Shown: positions 27,855 through 35,887, counted from the first letter of the stretch. The stretch: 46,780 bases of DNA from Candidatus Endomicrobium embiratermitis (GCA_009781315.1 WQYI01000014.1:1-46780), one strand, 5' to 3'. Notes: generated by a model from the sequence alone, not told the origin. Numbers and translations: made by a program.

Positions 27855-29018
27855 AACTTCTGCCATTGCTGTTATTTCAACTTCAAAAATTCCGGATGGT
27901 TTTTCTGGGATGTTTACGGTTATGTAATTGTCGGTCAAGGCTTTGTTCTTTCCCGCTCTTACGGCTTTTCTTTTTGTTCCGATATTTTTGCTTAAAAATT
28001 CTTTTCTTTTTATTTTGTCGATTTCGAAGAGGTCATTTGACCTCTTTTTTATTGTTTCAATACAGACTTTACCCGGAAGCCGCGAAGCCTTTGTTCCGTC
28101 CCTGTCGGAATATCTGAAAATATGGAATCTTGCGAACAAAGTTCGTTTTACGAAATCGCAGGTTTCATTGTGATGGCTTTCGGTTTCGCCGGGGAAACCC
28201 GTTATTATGTCGGTAGTAAGAGCTAAGTCGGGAAGTTTAGTCATAATTTTTTCGGTTTTATCGGCAAAGTCTTTGGCTTTATATTGCCTGTTCATTTGTT
28301 TTAATATTTCATCGCTTCCGGACTGCAGCGGTATGTGCAGGTGCCGGCATATTTTGTCAGGATTGTTTTTCATAAGACCGATTAGTTCGCCGTTAATTTC
28401 GTTGAGTTCTATTGAAGATAACCGTATTCTGAAATTCAACGGGATTTTAACTATTTGTTTAATCAGTTCCGTAATGCCGCCCTTATATTTTCCTACATGT
28501 ATTCCCGTTAAGACTACCTCCGAATACCCGGATTTAACAAAATTTTCAATTTCCGAAAGAACTTCGTCTTCGGATTTACTCCAAAGCTTGTTTCTTACAA
28601 AAGGCACTATGCAATAGCTGCAAAAACTGTCGCAGCCGTCCTGTATTTTTAAAAAAGCTCTCGAACGTCCTTCAAAATTTTTTATGCTTTGTTTTTCCGG
28701 TTCAGCGTAAAGTTCGTTTTTGTTTTCTATGATTTGTATTTCCGGAAAAAAGTCTTTCAAACGCTGCGTTTTGTTTTTTGCCATACAGCCGGTCAGTATT
28801 ATTTTCGGACGGTTGCTTAGTTTAAGCGTTTTTCTTAAAAAATATTCGCATTCTTTGTCGGCTTCGGCGGTTACCGTGCAGGAATTGAAAATTATTATAT
28901 CGGCGTCTTCCGGTTTTTCCGTCGGCTCGAAATTATCTTTTTTGAATTTTTCTGAAATAAGGCGGGTTTCATACTGGTTGACTTTACAGCCGAAAGTGTA
29001 TATGTAATATTTTTTCAC
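27852..29018 (-). CDS. mtaB: tRNA t6A37 methylthiotransferase MtaB
   Basis: A 388-aa radical-SAM methylthiotransferase. The N-terminal UPF0004 domain has its three cluster cysteines in FGCKVNQYET, FNSCTV and LTGCMA. FGCKVNQYE with Lys-Val-Asn is typical of MtaB rather than MiaB or RimO. The radical-SAM motif C-x3-C-x2-C appears in DGCDSFCSYC (about residue 130), and a C-terminal TRAM-like strand region follows. MtaB adds a methylthio group to N6-threonylcarbamoyladenosine at position 37 of ANN-decoding tRNAs. The start is GTG (29016-29018), with AAGGA on the minus strand 7 nt upstream. It lies downstream of rsmE in the same direction, separated by repeat element A. Confidence 0.92.
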   Translation of the reverse strand: MKKYYIYTFGCKVNQYETRLISEKFKKDNFEPTEKPEDADIIIFNSCTVTAEADKECEYFLRKTLKLSNRPKIILTGCMAKNKTQRLKDFFPEIQIIENKNELYAEPEKQSIKNFEGRSRAFLKIQDGCDSFCSYCIVPFVRNKLWSKSEDEVLSEIENFVKSGYSEVVLTGIHVGKYKGGITELIKQIVKIPLNFRIRLSSIELNEINGELIGLMKNNPDKICRHLHIPLQSGSDEILKQMNRQYKAKDFADKTEKIMTKLPDLALTTDIITGFPGETESHHNETCDFVKRTLFARFHIFRYSDRDGTKASRLPGKVCIETIKKRSNDLFEIDKIKRKEFLSKNIGTKRKAVRAGKNKALTDNYITVNIPEKPSGIFEVEITAMAEV

Positions 29019-29051
29019 TTGTAAATCCTTTCTTTATCTTTGGCAGTGGTT

Positions 29052-29125
29052 GTCATTCTGAACGAAGTGAAGAATCCAGAAGCTAAAGTAATGGATACAT
29101 TCGGGGCTTTGCCCCTCAGTATGAC
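29052..29125. repeat. GTC-hairpin element A (two modules)
   Basis: The modules are 29052-29077 (+) and 29093-29125 (inverted). The left one is ATTCT-GA-AC-gaa-GT-GA-AGAAT. The right one has the inner stem GGGGC-ttt-GCCCC inside an ATAC/GTAT outer stem. Confidence 0.85.
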
Positions 29126-29142
29126 AGACAAAAGAATACACA

Positions 29143-29874
29143 TCATTTCCTAATTCCATAATTCAAAACCAAAACGCTTACCGTTAAAGCGGCGGTTTCA
29201 ACCCTTAATATATTTTTTCCCAAAGTAACGGTTTTTATGCCAATACTTAAGGCATAGTTTACTTCGTCGTTTTCAAAACCGCCTTCGGGACCTATAAATA
29301 TGTTTGCTCCTTCGTATTTTGTCTCATTTGAAAAAATATCCGCAACGGAATTGCTTTTCTGTTCGGCTTCCCACGGCAGAATATTTATAAAATTTTTATC
29401 CGTCACCGCTTTTTTGCACGCTGTCCTGAAATCTAAGGGTTTTCCGATTTTCATTATGTCGTTTCTTCCGCATTGCGAGCTTGCGGCAATCGATATTTTT
29501 TCAAAACGCTCAAATTTATTGTCGGAAAATGACGTTATTACGCTTCTTTTCGTATTTACGGGGATGATGTTTGAAATTCCGAGTTCACCGCATTTTTCTA
29601 TGAGCCATTCGAATCTGTCGCCTTTTGGTATTGCCGTGTAAAGGTTTATGCTGAATTCCGGCATATTGTATGAAGAAGATATTATTTTTCCCGCCATATG
29701 TTTTTTACCCGATGAAGTTAAAACGGCTTTGTAAGAGTTGCCTATGCCGTCAAATATCATTATTTCGTCGCCGGTTTTAAAACGGCGGACGTCGGAAATA
29801 TAATGAGACTGTTCGCCGTCAATGTAAAATTCGCTGTTTTTTATATTTTCAGGTTTTACGTAAAAATGAGGCAT
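29143..29874 (-). CDS. rsmE: 16S rRNA (uracil1498-N3)-methyltransferase RsmE
   Basis: A 243-aa protein, the usual RsmE length. I start it at ATG 29874, where GGAG lies 5 nt upstream on the minus strand and the family N-terminus MPHFYV begins. A TTG six codons earlier is open but has no such support. The N-terminal PUA-like domain contains HYISDVRRFKTGDEIMIFDG. The SPOUT knot shows IGPEGGFENDEV (about residues 196-207) and LGKNILRVETAAL (about 221-233), both diagnostic. It methylates U1498 of 16S rRNA. It is divergent from the YqaA-family gene. Confidence 0.94.
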   Translation of the reverse strand: MPHFYVKPENIKNSEFYIDGEQSHYISDVRRFKTGDEIMIFDGIGNSYKAVLTSSGKKHMAGKIISSSYNMPEFSINLYTAIPKGDRFEWLIEKCGELGISNIIPVNTKRSVITSFSDNKFERFEKISIAASSQCGRNDIMKIGKPLDFRTACKKAVTDKNFINILPWEAEQKSNSVADIFSNETKYEGANIFIGPEGGFENDEVNYALSIGIKTVTLGKNILRVETAALTVSVLVLNYGIRK

Positions 29875-29885
29875 AATGACTCCAA

Positions 29886-29990
29886 ATAACAATTAACAAT
29901 TTATAACGTACAAATAACAGATAACGAATGTCTAATACTACGGATTATAGATATAATTGTAATTTGTAATTTGTAATTTGTCAATTGACG
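29886..29990. repeat. AT-rich inverted word repeat in the divergent gap
   Basis: AACAATTAACAATTTATAAC-type words (from 29889) face TAATTGTAATTTG words (29954-29990) in rough inverted order. They share words with 14527-14553 and 25376-25408. The arms are imperfect. Confidence 0.5.
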
Positions 29991-30002
29991 TTAAAGGAGT
30001 AA

Positions 30003-30008
30003 TATAAT
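30003..30008 (+). promoter_or_regulatory. -10 box just upstream of the YqaA-family gene
   Basis: TATAAT ends 12 nt before ATG 30021, so a transcript would have only about 6 nt of leader. AAAGGAG (29993-29999) is upstream of this box and 21 nt from the ATG, too far to serve as its ribosome binding site. Confidence 0.4.
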
Positions 30009-30020
30009 AGAATACTTTAC

Positions 30021-30635
30021 ATGAAAAAAATTATAAATTATCCTTTTGTCATAATGCGCGGGATGTACGACTGGACTGTAGGCTGGGCGCATAAAAAAAG
30101 TTCTAATTACGCTCTGTTTTTTATAGCCTTTATAGAAAGTTCTTTTTTTTTGATTCCGCCCGACGTGCTTCTGATACCTCTGGTAGTCGCGCATCCGAAA
30201 AGCTGGTGGAAAAAAGCGGCGATATGCACTGCCGGTTCCGTGTTCGGCGCGTTTTTGGGATACGCGATAGGATATTTGTTTTATGAAACCGTCGGGTATG
30301 CCATTATAAATTTTTACAATATACAGGAAATCGTTAAGGTTGTGGGCGAAAAATACGCCGATAATGCTTTTCTGGCTGTTTTCGCCGGCGCTTTTACGCC
30401 TATACCGTATAAAGCTATTACGATAACCGCCGGCATATTTAAAATTTCAATTCCGGTTTTTTTTATAGGGTCGGCATTAGGCAGAGGCGGAAGGTTTTTT
30501 ATTGTCGCGGGCGCTATAAGACTTTTCGGAGCGAAGATACAATACGTGATAGAGAAATACTTTAATATTCTTTCAATAGCGTTTTTAGTTTTGCTTATAT
30601 CCGGTTTTATAGCGTTTAAGCATTTTCTAAAATAA
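30021..30635 (+). CDS. yqaA: YqaA/DedA-like membrane protein
   Basis: A 204-aa integral membrane protein with about five hydrophobic segments (near residues 32-57, 68-92, 115-132, 140-165 and 182-201). The central F-x-G-AFTPIPYKAITITAGI (about 121-137) and GRGGRFF (about 154-160) are hallmarks of the VTT/SNARE-associated family, YqaA branch. DedA-superfamily proteins include phospholipid and undecaprenyl-phosphate transporters, but the YqaA substrate is not settled. The next feature downstream is a perfect hairpin. Confidence 0.88.
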   Translation: MKKIINYPFVIMRGMYDWTVGWAHKKSSNYALFFIAFIESSFFLIPPDVLLIPLVVAHPKSWWKKAAICTAGSVFGAFLGYAIGYLFYETVGYAIINFYNIQEIVKVVGEKYADNAFLAVFAGAFTPIPYKAITITAGIFKISIPVFFIGSALGRGGRFFIVAGAIRLFGAKIQYVIEKYFNILSIAFLVLLISGFIAFKHFLK

Positions 30636-30663
30636 CATCAGCGGTTGTTTTTACCGCTGATGT
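30635..30663 (+). terminator. Perfect hairpin after the YqaA-family gene
   Basis: ACATCAGCGGT (30635-30645) pairs perfectly with ACCGCTGATGT (30653-30663) across a TGTTTTT loop. The stem begins inside the stop codon and its 3' end merges with repeat element E. No T-run follows on +, so terminator activity is uncertain. Confidence 0.45.
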
Positions 30664-30756
30664 CATACTGAGGCGGCAGCTTCTTTGACGTCGAATGTAT
30701 CTATTTGTTAAAGTTAAAGGCTGTGGATTCTTCACCCCTGCGGGGTTCAGAATGAC
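30662..30756. repeat. GTC-hairpin element E (two modules)
   Basis: The modules are 30662-30702 (+, with a long, weakly paired interior) and 30725-30756 (inverted). Read in module orientation the second is ATTCT-GA-ACCCC-gca-GGGGT-GA-AGAAT followed by CC. Confidence 0.8.
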
Positions 30757-30773
30757 AGGCAGGAGGAGTAATT

Positions 30774-31463
30774 ATGAACAATCTCATATATGCGGTTGAC
30801 GACGAAGAAGATATTTTAAAGCTTGTGGAAGTTAATCTTAAAAAGAATTTTTTTAAGATAAAAACTTTTTCAAGTTCCGTTTCTTTTTTAAAAGCTTTGG
30901 AAAAACAAAAGCCGGATCTTGCGATTTTAGACATAATGATGCCTCATCCCGACGGCATAGAAGTCGCCAAGATAATAAAAAGCAATCCCGAATACGCGAA
31001 TATCCCGGTAATTTTTCTAAGCGCGAGAACCGACGAGAGCGATAAAGTAACGGGTCTTGAAGTCGGCGCGGACGATTATATTGCAAAACCGTTTTCGGTT
31101 AAAGAACTTATCGCCAGAATAAAGGTCGTTTTAAGAAGGTCAAACGCGCCTGTGCCTGAAGGTTCCAAAACATCGTCGCAGGATTTTCGGGAAATACAAA
31201 TCGATAAAGAAAAATTTACCGCTTTTTCCGGCGGAAAAAAAGTCGATTTAACGGTTACGGAGTTTAAAATTCTTGAACTTTTATTGTCTAAAGCGGGAAG
31301 CGTTTTTTCCCGCGATAAAATACTCGACTATCTCTGGGGCGACGAGAAGCTTGTTATAGACAGGACCATAGACGTGCATATAAAGAATCTGAGGGAAAAA
31401 CTCGGCAAAAACGGAAAATCCATAAAAAATATACGCGGAGTGGGATATAAAATTGAAGAATAA
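30774..31463 (+). CDS. phoB: PhoB-like response regulator
   Basis: A 229-aa OmpR/PhoB-family regulator. The receiver domain (about residues 1-120) has the acidic pair Asp9-Asp10, phospho-acceptor Asp53 (AILDIMMP), the switch Ser in FLSARTDE and Lys in IAKPFS. The winged-helix DNA-binding domain (about 135-229) ends with the expected VRGVGYKI-type motif (IRGVGYKIEE). It overlaps the sensor kinase by 11 nt and lies just upstream of a porin and pst-phoU, so phosphate control is the likely function. AGGAGGAG precedes the ATG. The name is inferred from context plus family. Confidence 0.9.
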   Translation: MNNLIYAVDDEEDILKLVEVNLKKNFFKIKTFSSSVSFLKALEKQKPDLAILDIMMPHPDGIEVAKIIKSNPEYANIPVIFLSARTDESDKVTGLEVGADDYIAKPFSVKELIARIKVVLRRSNAPVPEGSKTSSQDFREIQIDKEKFTAFSGGKKVDLTVTEFKILELLLSKAGSVFSRDKILDYLWGDEKLVIDRTIDVHIKNLREKLGKNGKSIKNIRGVGYKIEE

Positions 31464-33192
31464 AGGAAGTTTTTTTCTTAAAATATTCGCGTTTTTTATA
31501 TTAAATTCGCTTCTTTTGGCCGTTATTTTTTTTATCGCGGCTAATGCTTATATAAAGGCTTCAAACATAAATTTGTTCTCGCGTGAATTAAAAACTAACG
31601 CCGTTACCATTATTCCTTTTATTGCCTCTGACATAGAAAAGAAAGATTACTCGGCTTTGAATATTGCGGTTGAGGATATTTCCAGGCGTTTGGGAAACAG
31701 AATTACGGTTATAGATTTGGACGGAACGGTTGTAGCTGATTCCCAAAACGAAGCGTCGTCTATGGCAAATCACGCCGGCAGAGACGAAATTAAAGCCGTT
31801 TTAGGCGGAAAGCCTTTTGCGGTGTCTGTAAGATACAGCTCGACGCTGCAGGAAAACATGCTTTACGCGGCTCTTCCGGTTGAAACGCAAAGCGGGCTTT
31901 TTGCGGTTTTACGTTTGAGCATGCCGTTAAAAAATATAGATCTGTTCACTAAAAACGCGATAAAACACATTTTTCTGATTTTTTTAATCTCGGCGTTTGT
32001 TTCATTTTTTACGGCTTTTGTTATGTCAAGAAAAATGACGCGCGGCATAGATTCTTTAAGCAAAGCGGCTTTAAGCATTTCCTCCGGGGATTTTAAAACC
32101 AAAGCCGAAGTTTTCGCGAACGATGAAATCGGCGCGCTTGCCGTTTCTTTTAACTCTATGTCGGATAAAATAGACGTTTTATTTAAAGAAATAAACGATT
32201 CGAAAAACATGCTGGATAAAATTCTTTCTTCCGCTTCGGACGGAATTATGCTTGCCGACAAAGACGGAAAAGTCTTTCTTGTTAATGAAGCGATGAGAAA
32301 ACTGTTTCCGGATTCGAATCAGGGGCGTTATATATGGGAATTTTTAAGAAACAAAGATTTTGAGACGGCGTTAAAAACCGTATCCGACGGCGCAAGTCAG
32401 GCGCTTTTAGGAGAGTTTAAGTATGAAAATTCAATGTTTTCTTATGCCGTTTCCAAAGTAAAAGACGAAGATAAATTTGTTATTATGCTCAGAGACATCA
32501 CAAAAATAAAACAGCTTGACGATTTGAAAAAAGAATTTATAACTAACGCTTCGCATGAGTTAAAAACTCCGGTTACTTCAATAGCGGGTTTTGCCGAAAC
32601 CCTTGAAACGCAAAATCTTCCCAAAGAAACAGTCCATTATATAGAGATAATAAAAAAGCAGGCGATAAGACTTTCAAATATAGTAAACGACCTGCTTTCT
32701 CTTTCCGCGTTTGAAACTATGAAAAACGTCGACAGAAAAGAAGCCGATATCGCGGCAATAATAAGCGACGTTGTAAACCTTTACAGAAAAAAAGCTTCTG
32801 AAAAAAGTTTGGAAATAAAAATCGACATACCTTCCGATTTAAGAAAAGCGTACGTTAACGAATTTAATATAGAGCAGCTTTTTGCCAATCTTATAGATAA
32901 CGCCGTAAAGTATACCGAAAAAGGGGTAATTTCCATACAAGCCGGGAATTTAAATAATGATTATATAACAATTTCCGTTTCCGATACGGGAATAGGCATT
33001 TCTAAAAGCCATCTGCCAAGAATTTTCGAAAGGTTTTACGTTGCTGACAAAGCAAGGTCTAAAAAAAGCGGCGGCACGGGCTTGGGGCTTTCAATAGTCA
33101 AACATATTTTAAACGTCAACGGCGGAGATATTTCCGTGGAAAGCGAAGAAGGAAAAGGCACGACGTTTACCATAAAACTTCCAACCAACTAG
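31453..33192 (+). CDS. phoR: PhoR-like sensor histidine kinase
   Basis: A 579-aa protein starting at TTG 31453 inside the end of phoB (11-nt overlap), which gives a normal first membrane helix at residues about 8-31. An extracytoplasmic domain (about 32-165, with VIDLDGTVVADSQ and NHAGRDEI) and a second membrane helix (about 167-190) follow. After these come HAMP (about 190-245), PAS (about 255-350), HisKA with phospho-acceptor His368 (ASHELKTP), and HATPase_c with the N box (LIDNAVKY, Asn483), DTGIGIS and GTGLGLS. The domain order is that of PhoR/WalK kinases. It probably phosphorylates the upstream regulator in response to phosphate supply, with PstSCAB-PhoU downstream as the usual signal source. 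Confidence 0.9.
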   Translation: MKNKGSFFLKIFAFFILNSLLLAVIFFIAANAYIKASNINLFSRELKTNAVTIIPFIASDIEKKDYSALNIAVEDISRRLGNRITVIDLDGTVVADSQNEASSMANHAGRDEIKAVLGGKPFAVSVRYSSTLQENMLYAALPVETQSGLFAVLRLSMPLKNIDLFTKNAIKHIFLIFLISAFVSFFTAFVMSRKMTRGIDSLSKAALSISSGDFKTKAEVFANDEIGALAVSFNSMSDKIDVLFKEINDSKNMLDKILSSASDGIMLADKDGKVFLVNEAMRKLFPDSNQGRYIWEFLRNKDFETALKTVSDGASQALLGEFKYENSMFSYAVSKVKDEDKFVIMLRDITKIKQLDDLKKEFITNASHELKTPVTSIAGFAETLETQNLPKETVHYIEIIKKQAIRLSNIVNDLLSLSAFETMKNVDRKEADIAAIISDVVNLYRKKASEKSLEIKIDIPSDLRKAYVNEFNIEQLFANLIDNAVKYTEKGVISIQAGNLNNDYITISVSDTGIGISKSHLPRIFERFYVADKARSKKSGGTGLGLSIVKHILNVNGGDISVESEEGKGTTFTIKLPTN

Positions 33193-33283
33193 AAGATGAG
33201 ATGATGAGAAGTTGAGATGCTGGGCAACGTCGCTGTTTCCTTGCCGTTTCTCAACATCCCAACCTCTTATCTTCCCATCTTCT
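33191..33283. repeat. Inverted word repeat, GAAGATGAGATG family, copy 2
   Basis: The left arm (33191-33223, AGAAGATGAGATGATGAG) mirrors the right arm (33250-33283, CCCATCTTCT). The inner GGCAAC and GTTTCC/TTGCC segments can pair in part. It directly follows the phoR stop. Confidence 0.8.
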
Positions 33284-33313
33284 GTCATTAAACTTCTTAA
33301 CAAAAAACTAACA
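33282..33313 (+). promoter_or_regulatory. Candidate Pho box of the porin gene
   Basis: CTGTCAT (33282-33288), CTTCTTA (33293-33299) and a weaker third unit lie at 11-bp steps. A second reading gives TTAACA (33297-33302) and CTAACA (33308-33313), also 11 bp apart. An 11-bp period and CTGTCAT or TTAACA cores are what PhoB/PhoP sites show in E. coli and Bacillus. Possible -10 boxes are TTTATT near 33319 and TATTAT at 33345-33350. The first unit overlaps the repeat element's end. Confidence 0.45.
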
Positions 33314-33349
33314 AATTCTTTATTTCTCCTTAATTTGCGTTTTGTATTA

Positions 33350-33426
33350 TTTACCCGTAAGAGGACGAAAATGTCCTAATAAAAGGCACAATGTGCCAAG
33401 GTGCGAAGCGCCAGGGGTAAAGACCC
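33350..33426 (+). promoter_or_regulatory. Structured leader of the porin mRNA, possible riboswitch or thermosensor
   Basis: Three hairpins stand in a row: AGGAC/GTCCT (33362-33377), GGCAC/GTGCC (33385-33397) and GGTGC/GCGCC (33400-33412). An outer stem TTTACCC (33350-33356)/GGGTAAA (33415-33421) can close them. The same GGGT can instead pair with ACCC (33423-33426), right beside AAAGGAG (33427-33433). The two pairings exclude each other. I do not recognise a known riboswitch class. Confidence 0.5.
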
Positions 33427-33442
33427 AAAGGAGAAATAAGAG

Positions 33443-34744
33443 ATGAGAGCAAAGTTAGTAAAGCAGTTAAAAAAAGTTGTTTTGACGTTGACGGCAGTCG
33501 TATTTATGAGCAATGTGGCGTTTGCGGGAGAAGTCGATAAACTTGCGACAATACTTGCTGAAAAAGGCATAATTTCTTACGGGGAAGCGCAGAGAATTAT
33601 TACTGAAACTAAAGAAGATATAAGGCATCAAACGGCAACCGGAAAAAACGAAAATCTTCCTCTTTGGATTCAAAGAATGCAGATAAAAGGCGATATTCGC
33701 GTGAGAAGCCAGATTGACAGCGCCGATGTAGATGCTGTTAATACTAACGGCGATTACAGAATTCGCGAGAGAATAAGACTTCGTTTCGGAATAGAAACTT
33801 ATGCTTTAGACAGCTTAAAAGTAGCTTTTGGCATAGCGACAGGCGCATTAGCCGGAACAGGCGATAAAAACCCTACCTCTACAAACCACACTTTTGAAGC
33901 TTTCAATAAAGCTCCCATATTTTTAGATTACGCTTATATACAATATGCCGCTCCTATTATAGAAGGGCTTGTGGTATCGGGCGGAAAAGTTAAAAACGGG
34001 CTTCAGCTTTGGGCTCCTTCGCAGTTGATATGGAAGAACGACGTAAATCCCGACGGCTTAGCTATTAACTATACTACAGACGTCGGAAACGGCATAAACG
34101 TATTTGCAAATGCCGGCTGGTACGCGCTTGGGGAATTAAGAGAAAGAACCAACACAGCGGTTAAAAACGGCATGCCTACTCTTTTAATAGCTCAGCCCGG
34201 CGCAAGTTATTCTAAAGGCGATTTTTCTGCAAAAGTCGGTCTTTCGCTACAACAGTTTTATGTAAAAGGCAATACAATTGCCAGCAATGAACCCGGAACA
34301 TGGTGGAGCTCGGGAGCTGAAATTATGGATTATTCTCTTGTAAATCCGGGCTGGGAAATTAAAATGAAAAACGTTGTTAACGATTACGGAGTCAGCTTTA
34401 GCGGAGATTTTGTTAAAAACGTAACCGAAAGCGCGACCCAAGCCATCAATGATCAAAATAAAGAAGGGTATATACTTTGCATTGGAATAGGCGATGACAA
34501 AATAGGCAGTTTCGGCACTTGGCAGGCAAAAGGCGCGTACCGCCGTTTAGACGCTTATGCGATACCTACAGGCTGGGGTAATACTGATGCTTACAGCGCG
34601 AAACCCGGTAAAGGCTGGGAATATTCTTTGGCTTTGGGATTGTTGGCCAATTTGTCCTTTAACCTTAATTACTATGAAATGACAAATCTTGACGGACAAG
34701 CTCCGACGCGTTTAACTCAGTTTGATTTTATATATAAATTCTAA
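33443..34744 (+). CDS. Putative outer-membrane porin
   Basis: A 433-aa protein with a Sec signal peptide (residues 1 to about 28, cleavage at AFA-G). A short coiled or SLH-like stretch (about 29-60, LATILAEKGIISYGEAQRII) is followed by a barrel of alternating strands from about residue 70 (MQIKGDIRVRSQI, RIRERIRLRFG) to the terminal FDFIYKF with C-terminal Phe. The pattern fits the Porin_5 'putative porin' family. Its place between phoR and pstS, with a candidate Pho box, suggests an anion or phosphate uptake channel induced by phosphate starvation. That role is inference. GGAG lies 9 nt before the ATG. Confidence 0.82.
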   Translation: MRAKLVKQLKKVVLTLTAVVFMSNVAFAGEVDKLATILAEKGIISYGEAQRIITETKEDIRHQTATGKNENLPLWIQRMQIKGDIRVRSQIDSADVDAVNTNGDYRIRERIRLRFGIETYALDSLKVAFGIATGALAGTGDKNPTSTNHTFEAFNKAPIFLDYAYIQYAAPIIEGLVVSGGKVKNGLQLWAPSQLIWKNDVNPDGLAINYTTDVGNGINVFANAGWYALGELRERTNTAVKNGMPTLLIAQPGASYSKGDFSAKVGLSLQQFYVKGNTIASNEPGTWWSSGAEIMDYSLVNPGWEIKMKNVVNDYGVSFSGDFVKNVTESATQAINDQNKEGYILCIGIGDDKIGSFGTWQAKGAYRRLDAYAIPTGWGNTDAYSAKPGKGWEYSLALGLLANLSFNLNYYEMTNLDGQAPTRLTQFDFIYKF

Positions 34745-34761
34745 TAATAGTTTCTTGGTCT

Positions 34762-34835
34762 GTCATTCTGAATCCCAAAGGGGTGAAGAATCCACGCCTT
34801 TAACGACTGGATACATTCGCTTCGCTCAGTATGAC
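34762..34835. repeat. GTC-hairpin element B (two modules)
   Basis: The modules are 34762-34793 (+, inner stem ATCCC-aaa-GGGGT within ATTCT-GA and GA-AGAAT) and 34809-34835 (inverted, minimal inner stem GC-ttc-GC). The element lies between the porin and pstS. Confidence 0.85.
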
Positions 34836-34870
34836 AGACAAAATTAAATAAAAATAAACAGGAGAAAATA

Positions 34871-35671
34871 ATGAAGAAAGTATTAGCTGTTTTAGCGGTA
34901 ATGTTGTTTGCAGTAAATGTGTTTGCCGGTAAAATTGTGCTTGAAGGGTCAACTACGGTTCTTCCCATAGCGCAGAGGGCCGCGGAAGAATATATGGACG
35001 CGAATTCTTCCGTTGATATTACGGTAAGAGGCGGCGGTTCCGGAGTTGGTATAAATTCATTGGTTTCCGGCACCTGCGATATAGCAAACGCTTCAAGGGC
35101 TATAAAAGATTCAGAGATTCAGGCTGCGGCTTCCAAAGGCAGAAAACCGAAAGCGTTTGTGGTCGCGATGGACGGAATAGCAGTTATAGTTAACGCCGGG
35201 AATTCAGTTTCCAATCTTTCTAAAAAGCAGGTTATGGATATTTATACTGGAAAAGTCACCAATTGGTATGAAGTCGGCGGAAAAAATGAAAAAATAGTCG
35301 TAGTTTCAAGAGATTCCGCGAGCGGAACTTTTGAATCGTTCGGAGAACTTGCTTTGAACAAACAGAAAGTAGTAAGCAGCGCTCTTATGCAGGCTTCTAA
35401 TCAGGCCATAGTAACTACGATTTCTAAAACTCCCGGAGCTATCGGTTATGTAGGAATAGGGTATATAAGCTCTCAGGTAAAAGCCGTTTCAATAGACGGC
35501 GTTGCGGCGGATAATACTACTGTTTTGACGGGAAAATATCCTTATTCAAGACCTTTGTTTATGTACACAAACGGCGAGCCTAAAGGCGACGTTAAAAATT
35601 TTATGGATTTTGTTTTGAGCGCCGACGGACAGAAAATAGTTGAAGAAGAAGGTTTTGTTCCGCTGCAGTAA
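34871..35671 (+). CDS. pstS: Phosphate ABC transporter substrate-binding protein PstS
   Basis: A 266-aa protein with a signal peptide (residues 1-19, cleavage VFA-G). Phosphate-binding loops are visible: LEGSTTVLPIAQ (about 23-34), RGGGSGVGINSL (about 55-66) and SRDSASGTFESF (about 144-155). It is a compact member of the PBP-like PstS group. It captures phosphate in the periplasm for PstCAB. GGAG lies 6 nt before the ATG. It is separated from pstC by 216 bp with a repeat element and a strong hairpin, which may allow it a higher expression level than the membrane genes. Confidence 0.95.
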   Translation: MKKVLAVLAVMLFAVNVFAGKIVLEGSTTVLPIAQRAAEEYMDANSSVDITVRGGGSGVGINSLVSGTCDIANASRAIKDSEIQAAASKGRKPKAFVVAMDGIAVIVNAGNSVSNLSKKQVMDIYTGKVTNWYEVGGKNEKIVVVSRDSASGTFESFGELALNKQKVVSSALMQASNQAIVTTISKTPGAIGYVGIGYISSQVKAVSIDGVAADNTTVLTGKYPYSRPLFMYTNGEPKGDVKNFMDFVLSADGQKIVEEEGFVPLQ

Positions 35672-35682
35672 CGACGTAATGT

Positions 35683-35764
35683 GTCATTCTGAAATGCAAA
35701 GCATTGAAGAATCCAGTTGTTAAACTACTGGATACATTCGGCAACGGAGTTGCCTCAGTATGAC
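35683..35764. repeat. GTC-hairpin element C (two modules)
   Basis: The modules are 35683-35714 (+, inner stem AATGC-aaa-GCATT within ATTCT-GA and GA-AGAAT) and 35730-35764 (inverted, inner stem GGCAAC-gga-GTTGCC). These are the clearest examples of the two-level stem. Confidence 0.88.
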
Positions 35765-35830
35765 AGACAAAGACATAAGGAATGACAAGCATATAACAAT
35801 CGTCCGCAAAGCTAGCGGGCTTGGAAGGTC

Positions 35831-35859
35831 TGAAGGCGGCGTTACCCCCGCCGCCTTCA
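35831..35859 (+). promoter_or_regulatory. GC-rich hairpin between pstS and pstC
   Basis: TGAAGGCGGCG (35831-35841) pairs perfectly with CGCCGCCTTCA (35849-35859) around a TTACCCC loop. No T-run follows. Such an intercistronic stem could protect the pstS mRNA end or slow transcription into pstC. The rest of this gap holds element C and the pstC ribosome binding site (GGGGG at 35874-35878). Confidence 0.55.
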
Positions 35860-35887
35860 ACATCAAAGGGGAAGGGGGAAATATTAA

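Noticed and set aside
27791-28117. 108-aa + strand ORF at the end of mtaB
   Set aside because: It lies mostly antisense to mtaB, has biased Leu/Phe/Arg composition, and its start is inside a repeat element.
29875-29892. TTG start six codons upstream in rsmE
   Set aside because: The GGAG site fits the ATG at 29874, which gives the family N-terminus.
34831-34859. Promoter for pstS from the ATGACA end of element B
   Set aside because: No good -10 lies at a proper distance, and the start would fall almost on the SD.
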